Shown here in pieces: positions 1 to 3,747 of a DNA stretch of 5,332 nt (position 1 is its first letter; each line of letters starts with the position of its first letter). This DNA comes from Methanosarcinaceae archaeon (GTDB taxonomy: Archaea; Halobacteriota; Methanosarcinia; Methanosarcinales; Methanosarcinaceae). The position numbers were made by a program, and so were the translations under genes. The stretch covers positions 1 through 5,332 of the forward strand of contig JAUVKD010000093.1 of the NCBI GenBank assembly GCA_030596385.1, read 5' to 3'. The notes below the pieces were generated by a model that did not search any database, had not been told where the DNA came from, and saw only the letters and a program-made list of their open reading frames with translations.

Positions 1-493
1 CAGAAAAAAGTCTTATTATTTCTGTATAATCATCATTCTTATAATTTTCTAAAGCGATTTTTATATTATGTTTTTGAGCATACGGTTTTATCTCATTTAA
101 TGATTTATGTAATATATTCCAATATTTATGTTCTTCAGATTCATTATTCGGCGCACGCTTAAAATGTAGAATTATCACGTCACATGATAATTTATTTGCC
201 ATATAAATTCTATTCTTAACAAGTTCAACGCCGGCTATTCTAAGAGATTCATCTTCAGAAATCCAATTATTGTCGACCCCCTCTGAAGCATGTAAATCTA
301 ACACTTTAAGATTATATTTTTCTAACCACATGATTATTTTATTTATGTCTGATTCAGAATAAATAAAATCAGTCTTATACTCATGACACCAATGAATATG
401 TGTGAATCCGGCTTTAGATATCGCTTTAAGATATGGTTCAGGGTTTCCGGTATCTTTAAAATAATCCGTTGTAATTGATAGTTCTAAAAACAT
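1..493 (-). CDS. Sugar phosphate isomerase/epimerase-like TIM-barrel protein (5' part, truncated by window edge)
   Basis: Read on the minus strand from an ATG at 493-491, the frame stays open for 164 codons to the left edge, so only the N-terminal part is present. The start is supported by a GGTGA ribosome binding site four bases upstream (501-494 region). The protein begins MFLELSITTDYFKD and shows the alternating strand/helix pattern of the xylose isomerase-like (AP endonuclease 2 / IolE-like) fold: a strand-end GFTHIHW near residues 32-38, VLDLHA near 69-74, DVIILHF near 115-121 and IALEN near 145-149. The last Glu is at the place of the first metal-binding Glu of this family, and full members usually run 250-290 residues. 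Codons are strikingly AT-rich (many AAT, AAA, ATA, TTA, AGA) compared with the genes to the right, which hints at a different origin. The exact substrate (sugar, sugar phosphate or inositol derivative) is unknown. The fold assignment is fairly secure; the enzyme activity is inferred. Confidence 0.78.
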   Translation of the reverse strand, partial: MFLELSITTDYFKDTGNPEPYLKAISKAGFTHIHWCHEYKTDFIYSESDINKIIMWLEKYNLKVLDLHASEGVDNNWISEDESLRIAGVELVKNRIYMANKLSCDVIILHFKRAPNNESEEHKYWNILHKSLNEIKPYAQKHNIKIALENYKNDDYTEIIRLFS

Positions 494-514
494 ATTTCAC
501 CAATTATAGTATTC

Positions 515-527
515 TCACATTTTGTGA
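515..527. repeat. Short perfect dyad TCACA-TTT-TGTGA
   Basis: Five-base arms (515-519 and 523-527) flank a TTT centre, about 20 bases upstream of the minus-strand isomerase start. It could be an operator or a small hairpin in that gene's leader, or simply part of the neighbouring IS-end-like segment. No regulator can be assigned. Confidence 0.3.
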
Positions 528-565
528 ACTACTCCCACCTTATGGGGGTGCTTCCTTATTCATCG
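520..565 (+). mobile_element. Probable remnant of an IS200/IS605-family right end (hairpin)
   Basis: The stretch GTGAACTACTCCCACC, a short loop, then GGGGGTG followed by CTTCCTTATTC resembles the conserved subterminal hairpin found downstream of tnpB in many archaeal and cyanobacterial IS200/IS605 (IS1341-type) elements. There it forms the right end and the 3' scaffold of the omega RNA. CACC (536-539) can pair with GGTG (547-550), or CTCCC (532-536) with GGGGG (544-548). No tnpB or tnpA coding sequence lies beside it: the isomerase gene starts immediately to the left on the other strand. It would therefore be an orphan end or a small non-autonomous relic. The match is from memory of the family motif, not from a search. 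Confidence 0.4.
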
Positions 566-571
566 AGCAGA

Positions 572-600
572 CGGTTCATCTCTACGTCTGCGGGGAACAC
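572..600 (+). CRISPR. Solitary unit resembling a type I-E CRISPR repeat
   Basis: The 29-base unit starts CGGTTCATC and ends GCGGGGAACAC. It has the length of the type I-E repeat and matches its conserved outer blocks (CGGTT-ATC at the 5' end, GCGGGGAAC-C at the 3' end). The internal stem is weakened: facing GCGGGG are CTCTAC bases, which leave two G-C pairs, two G-T wobbles, one A-C mismatch and one closing C-G. No second intact copy occurs at the expected 61-base period, and there are no cas genes in the window. It is best read as an orphan or decayed repeat. A competing reading is the perfect hairpin GCAGACG (567-573) / CGTCTGC (585-591), which overlaps it. Confidence 0.45.
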
Positions 601-700
601 ATTTTCTATATATACATATATCGTTCACGCATATATATATTTATTCCCCCACTAGATATAAAACTCATTATCTATATATAAATTTACTGTATCTATATAC
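601..700. repeat. AT-rich tract with repeated TCTATATA-like units
   Basis: This stretch is about four-fifths A+T and contains several TCTATATA or CTATATAC units (near 604, 670 and 692) and runs of alternating AT (604-622, 630-642). It holds no reading frame worth calling. It would supply TATA-like boxes on both strands, so a promoter for the minus-strand isomerase gene could lie here, giving a leader of roughly 80-100 bases. That is inference. Confidence 0.45.
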
Positions 701-987
701 CCCTTTATCTACATGCTTATGGGGAACTGTGGAGTGTACCCAAAATAATGGACAGGTAGTTAAGCAACTTTTACTTCCGGGGTGTACATATGAAACAAAC
801 TTGACTTTCAAAGATGTGCCAAAAACCAATAGCAAGCGAACATATCCCTATAGTTCCTATCAAAAGTAAAGCATCCCGCTATCAATTTCCCATGTAGACT
901 CCCATATCCAACAAAGAGAATAATCTGGCCTGTCTTGAATCCATTTCTTCAACTTGAGTTTCAAAGATAACTGAAAATCGCCACATT

Positions 988-1046
988 CCACCCCCGCCTT
1001 CACACTCATCACCCCCGCACTTGCAATCGCCCTTGCCACTCGCAAA
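988..1046 (+). repeat. Imperfect direct repeat, copy A
   Basis: About 59 bases that align with copy B at 1234-1291 with one gap and roughly 80 percent identity by eye. Exact shared blocks include CCGCCTTCAC and TTGCAATCGCCC. The copies are about 190 bases apart and flank the GCGCGC-rich core. Confidence 0.65.
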
Positions 1047-1123
1047 CAATAGAGCAAACCTGCGCGCGTTCTCGTATTGAATAGATGCGAAAGGCGCGCA
1101 GTGTGGTTTTGTGGATTTATGGC

Positions 1124-1152
1124 TGCGCGCATATACGCGCGAAGCGCGCGCT
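1124..1152. repeat. GCGCGC-rich palindromic cluster
   Basis: Three GCGCG blocks occur in 29 bases: GCGCGC, then CGCGCG after ATATA, then the perfect ten-base palindrome AGCGCGCGCT (1143-1152). Alternating purine-pyrimidine runs of this kind are exceptional in this AT-rich window. Function unknown; it lies midway between the two direct-repeat copies. Confidence 0.5.
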
Positions 1153-1233
1153 GTTCGCCAACACAAAACAGCAATTTTCACTGCAAACAAGCGCATTAAT
1201 TTGTTTAACGTCTGTGGATGTTGCAAGTGCCAA

Positions 1234-1291
1234 CCACTTCCGCCTTCACCTTTCTAACCCCGCTTTTGCAATCGCCCCCGCAACGCGTAAA
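1234..1291 (+). repeat. Imperfect direct repeat, copy B
   Basis: Partner of 988-1046. The best-conserved part is CCGCCTTCAC at 1240-1249 and TTGCAATCGCCC at 1266-1277, followed by a shared CG(C/T)AAA end. Confidence 0.65.
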
Positions 1292-1297
1292 TGTATG

Positions 1298-1325
1298 ACT
1301 ACAAATGTAGTGATATGTGTTACAC
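1298..1325. promoter_or_regulatory. Two adjacent short dyads (ACTAC-AAAT-GTAGT and GTGT-T-ACAC)
   Basis: A perfect dyad at 1298-1311 contains TACA-AA-TGTA, the shape of a BlaI/MecI/CopY-type operator, and is followed six bases later by GTGTTACAC (1317-1325). No BlaI/CopY-type regulator or target gene adjoins it; the next gene starts about 330 bases away. A bound site is possible, but the dyads may equally be chance or the debris of a mobile element. Confidence 0.2.
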
Positions 1326-1351
1326 TACACGAAATCAATGCCGATTTTTAA

Positions 1352-1656
1352 TTCTATTACAAATTATTAAAAGATATATCAGTCGAATGCTATCAAAAAT
1401 CGAGTCTCAAAACACTGGATCTTCTGATTAAAATCTTTGTTTTACACAGACGCTAAAATGGCGCCATAGGAAAAAACACTAGCATTAGAGGTCATAAATA
1501 TGTTTCACAGTTCTCCGATAGTTTTATCTTTCAAAGACAGGTATTAAATATTGGTTAGTACTGATAAATAATGTAAGTATTGTAATATAAGAATAATAGT
1601 TAATAAATAATAGTGAATTCTAAGAATACACGTACTCACTAAATATAGGTGAAATC
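1352..1656 (+). promoter_or_regulatory. Upstream region of the PHP gene, with ribosome binding site GGTGA
   Basis: No reading frame of interest is seen here. Composition returns to AT-rich. The clear element is the GGTGA ribosome binding site at 1648-1652, four bases before the ATG at 1657, complementary to the archaeal 16S rRNA 3' end. Several TATA-like stretches exist (near 1544-1550 and 1581-1588), but I cannot choose among them. Confidence 0.5.
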
Positions 1657-2295
1657 ATGATCGATCTACATACTCACACAATTTTCAGTGACGGTGAATT
1701 GATACCGAGCGAACTTGTTCGAAGAGCATTGGTACACGGCTACAGGGGAATTGCAATAACAGACCATGTCGATTATACCAATATCGAATACGTTTTAGCA
1801 GGTGCTAAGAAGGCAAAGTACCTTGAGGATGTTCTGGATATCAGGGTGCTTGCGGGTGTGGAACTTACCCATGTTCCGCCCCGAAAGATTGCACCTCTTG
1901 TAAAAAAAGCGCGGGAACTTGGTGCGGAGATCGTGGTGGTTCATGGTGAAACCATAAACGAGCCGGTTGCATCCGGTACGAATTCAACTGTGGTAGGGAT
2001 AGAAGATGTGGATATCCTGTCACATCCCGGATTTATCACTTTAGAAGATGCCCGAACAGCAGCAGATAATGATGTATGTCTTGAGATCACATGCCGTAAC
2101 GGACACAACCGGACAAATGGACATGTTGCAAAAGTCGGACTTGAAGCAGGTGCAACTCTTTTGGTAAACACTGATTGTCACAGTCCTGATGACCTTGTCA
2201 CAAAGGATACTGCAAAAATGATTGCAATGGGCGCGGGACTAAGTGAAAACCAGGCAGATAAGGTGCTGGCATCTTCTCTACGGTTCATTGAGTAG
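1657..2295 (+). CDS. PHP-domain metal-dependent phosphatase (histidinol-phosphatase-like)
   Basis: This 212-residue protein is a complete PHP (polymerase and histidinol phosphatase) domain, predicted to be a cytoplasmic phosphoesterase with a trinuclear metal site. All expected ligand motifs are visible in order: HTH with D12 (H5, H7, D12), TDH (H37), GVE (E69), VHGE (H96), SHPG (H123) and NTDCH (D173, H175). This set and spacing match YcdX-type PHP phosphatases, so the enzyme should be active. It is shorter than bona fide HisJ histidinol phosphatases (usually about 260 residues or more). Its true substrate is open; histidinol phosphate is only one possibility, and no other histidine gene is present. 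The start is fixed by GGTGA four bases upstream and by the metal-binding histidines lying only five residues in. The stop is followed at once by a T5 run. The next gene begins 38 bases on, so co-transcription is plausible. Confidence 0.9.
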   Translation: MIDLHTHTIFSDGELIPSELVRRALVHGYRGIAITDHVDYTNIEYVLAGAKKAKYLEDVLDIRVLAGVELTHVPPRKIAPLVKKARELGAEIVVVHGETINEPVASGTNSTVVGIEDVDILSHPGFITLEDARTAADNDVCLEITCRNGHNRTNGHVAKVGLEAGATLLVNTDCHSPDDLVTKDTAKMIAMGAGLSENQADKVLASSLRFIE

Positions 2296-2333
2296 TTTTT
2301 AAGGATCAAATATCCAAATAATGAGTAGGGATA

Positions 2334-2939
2334 ATGCGTAAGAAAATTATCGATATTTCTGTAGGGATATCATCAGATATGTTAATATATCCCGGTGATC
2401 CGAAACCACGGGTAAAAACGATATCATCTATTGAAAAGAATGGGGCTAAAGTATCTGGTATTTCGTTTGGAAGCCATACCGGTACCCACATCGATGCTCC
2501 ATCTCATATCTTTAAAAACGGAATAACAGTTGACCAGATTAAGCTAGATGGTCTTGTTGGAAAAGCACTTTTGCTTGATTTTTCCATTAACGGGAAAGTA
2601 ATCGCAGGAAGTGACCTTGAGGATATATACAGGCGGTTTGAACATATATCTGATATAACAATTCTATTGCTTAAGACTAATAATGTTGCATATCCGGATG
2701 AAAGTGCAGCATACTGGATTATCAAAAATGGGTTCACAACAGTTGGAATTGATGGTATGTCTGTTGATGTCCCATCTCAAATGGTGATACACGGGCAATT
2801 GCTTGGAAATGGGATAATTATTGTGGAATGCCTGAACCTGTATGGGGTTGATGAAGGGGTGTATGATTTTATTTGTCTTCCATTGAAAATAATAGATTGT
2901 GATGGTGCACCTGCGCGTGCTGTTTTGTTTTTAGATTGA
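2334..2939 (+). CDS. Cyclase family protein (kynurenine formamidase/KynB-like metal hydrolase)
   Basis: A 201-residue protein of the cyclase superfamily, which includes bacterial KynB arylformamidase and related Zn/Mn hydrolases that open or close amide and ester bonds. The N-terminal IIDISVGISSDMLIYPGDP is typical of the family. The signature HTGTHIDAPSH (residues 48-58) supplies the metal ligands H48, H52, D54 and H58. GIDGMSVD lies at 138-145, and H153 with E165 has the His-to-Glu spacing expected for the second part of a binuclear site. The length is normal. The chosen ATG leaves only a few residues before the first conserved strand; its ribosome binding site is weak (AGGG at 2327-2330, three bases away). 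No tryptophan-degradation genes are nearby, so a kynurenine role is unsupported and the substrate is unknown. It follows the PHP gene on the same strand with a 38-base gap. Confidence 0.88.
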   Translation: MRKKIIDISVGISSDMLIYPGDPKPRVKTISSIEKNGAKVSGISFGSHTGTHIDAPSHIFKNGITVDQIKLDGLVGKALLLDFSINGKVIAGSDLEDIYRRFEHISDITILLLKTNNVAYPDESAAYWIIKNGFTTVGIDGMSVDVPSQMVIHGQLLGNGIIIVECLNLYGVDEGVYDFICLPLKIIDCDGAPARAVLFLD

Positions 2940-2998
2940 CAGGTATTTGATATTAATACTGATATCCTCCAAAATGCCATTCTCAAAACATACCAAAA

Positions 2999-3006
2999 AC
3001 TATATA
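2999..3006 (+). promoter_or_regulatory. TATA box of the dtxR-feoB unit
   Basis: An archaeal-type TATA element (ACTATATA) follows an A-rich BRE-like stretch (CCAAAA) and abuts the dyad at 3007. With the usual spacing of about 25 bases, transcription would start near 3028, giving a leader of under 30 bases before the proposed ATG at 3055. Confidence 0.6.
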
Positions 3007-3022
3007 CTTAGGAATCCCTAAG
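3007..3022. promoter_or_regulatory. Probable DtxR-family operator CTTAGG-N4-CCTAAG
   Basis: A perfect dyad with six-base arms (3007-3012 and 3017-3022) around AATC. It matches the TTAGG...CCTAA core of DtxR/IdeR-type boxes. It lies just downstream of the TATA box, between it and the expected transcription start, where a bound repressor would block recruitment of RNA polymerase. Because the gene behind it encodes a DtxR-family protein followed by feoB, iron-dependent autorepression is the natural reading. Confidence 0.65.
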
Positions 3023-3054
3023 AATACCAACTCCGATATAACAACGTGAACATC

Positions 3055-3747
3055 ATGCAAGCAGAACGTATTGAAGAATACCTTGAAACTATCCTGTATC
3101 TCATTAAAAAGAATAATGCACCTGCAAAAACCAAGCAGATAGCAGATGAAATGAACATCTCTTCACCCAGTGTGACAGAGATGATCAAAAAACTATCAGA
3201 AGAAGGTTTTGTAAAATACAAGCCATATTATGGAGTGGAATTTACAAAAAAAGGTGCATTGGAAGCAGCCAGGATCAAACGACGGCATCAGGTCCTTGAA
3301 AAGTTCCTTGTTGATGTGCTGGGTATTAACACAAAGATCGCCCACAGCGAAGCTTGTGAACTCGAACATGCTGTATCTGACATGGTTCTTGAACGCATAT
3401 GTACTTACATCGGACACCCGGACTTATGTCCTGATGGTAACCCGATCGATAAAGGAGAATGCTGTACAAAATCAAAAGAACAGTACATTGTAATGTCCGA
3501 CATGAAAGAAGGCGAGCGCGGGGTAGTGTCCATGATGACCCTGCCACCTGAAACAAAAGAGAGGTTAACATCGCTTGGACTAATCGTCGGTGAAGAGGTA
3601 TGTATTAAGCGCAAGCAGAAACAGGGTTCTATATCGATTATAACACTTGGTACCGAAATTGCACTTGGAAATGATATTGCAAGCAAGATATATGTAAACC
3701 CGGATGGTGTGAAATACAGGCGATTTAGGAGACGTGGTGACAATTAA
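3055..3747 (+). CDS. DtxR-family metal-dependent transcriptional regulator with C-terminal FeoA/SH3-like domain
   Basis: A 230-residue DNA-binding repressor, expected to sense Fe(II) or Mn(II). Residues 1-63 form the winged helix-turn-helix, with recognition helix SSPSVTEMIKKL (36-47). Residues 64-125 form the dimerisation and metal domain, with likely ligands H78, E82, H97, C101, E104 and H105 matching DtxR H79, E83, H98, C102, E105 and H106. The Cys favours an iron-type (DtxR/IdeR) over an MntR-type site, though E8 sits where DtxR has Met10. A Cys-rich linker (C116, C125, C136, C137) with HPDLCPDGNPI leads to an FeoA-like domain (147 to about 222). I chose ATG 3055 because GTGA at 3046-3049 is a well-spaced ribosome binding site for it. 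A GTG start at 3046 would add three residues but lacks such a site. Its end overlaps the feoB start by 11 bases. It is probably autoregulated through the dyad at 3007-3022. Confidence 0.92.
   Translation: MQAERIEEYLETILYLIKKNNAPAKTKQIADEMNISSPSVTEMIKKLSEEGFVKYKPYYGVEFTKKGALEAARIKRRHQVLEKFLVDVLGINTKIAHSEACELEHAVSDMVLERICTYIGHPDLCPDGNPIDKGECCTKSKEQYIVMSDMKEGERGVVSMMTLPPETKERLTSLGLIVGEEVCIKRKQKQGSISIITLGTEIALGNDIASKIYVNPDGVKYRRFRRRGDN
3727..3732 (+). promoter_or_regulatory. Ribosome binding site for feoB inside the dtxR end
   Basis: AGGAGA lies within the last codons of the regulator gene. It is four bases before GTG 3737 and one base before the in-frame GTG 3734, so it favours 3737 as the feoB start and points to translational coupling. 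Confidence 0.6.

Larger units (their letters stand above)
730..1351. other. Gene-free island of different composition, no recognisable product
   Basis: Between the AT-rich tract and the PHP gene's upstream region lies a segment unlike its flanks: rich in C on the plus strand, with GCGCGC clusters at about 1063-1070, 1093-1098 and 1124-1152 that are almost absent elsewhere. Several overlapping frames of about 90-115 codons are open on both strands. None has a ribosome binding site, a recognisable domain or plausible protein composition, and they contradict each other, so I call none of them. At its left edge TGTACCC (735-741) followed by AATGGACA, and GGGTGTACA (780-788), look like insertion-sequence end debris, with weak support. 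The island may be a decayed mobile element, foreign non-coding DNA, or an assembly join. Confidence 0.5.

Noticed and set aside
475..681. Plus-strand open frame of 68 codons over the hairpin and AT-rich tract
   Set aside because: It overlaps the isomerase start, has no ribosome binding site, and its Ile/Tyr-rich end only reflects the ATATAT repeats.
700..724. CCCC (700-703) and GGGG (721-724) as a terminator hairpin
   Set aside because: Only four pairs with a poor inner stem and no following T-run; no gene ends here.
860..1226. Overlapping minus-strand frames of 104 and 114 codons
   Set aside because: Two frames of the same DNA, both open, with no recognisable domain, no GGTGA-type site and odd composition. 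Openness is explained by the C-rich, stop-poor island.
1085..1351. Plus-strand frame of 88 codons
   Set aside because: No ribosome binding site, no family resemblance, and it runs through repeat copy B and the GCGCGC cluster.
805..1537. Ten-base match CTTTCAAAGA at 805-814 and 1528-1537, with a near copy at 959-967, as possible target-site duplications bounding the island
   Set aside because: The motif is itself near-palindromic and AT-rich, it occurs a third time inside, and it does not coincide with the composition breaks, so chance is likelier.
2296..2300. T5 run directly after the PHP stop as an archaeal terminator
   Set aside because: A single short T-run before a same-strand gene 38 bases on is too weak to call termination.
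2943..2968. GGTATTTGATATT / AATACTGATATCC as a second operator dyad
   Set aside because: Arms agree at only about half of the positions when reverse-complemented; AT-rich chance similarity.
3405..3743. Minus-strand frame of 112 codons opposite the regulator gene
   Set aside because: A shadow of the well-supported DtxR-family gene; no domain is seen.
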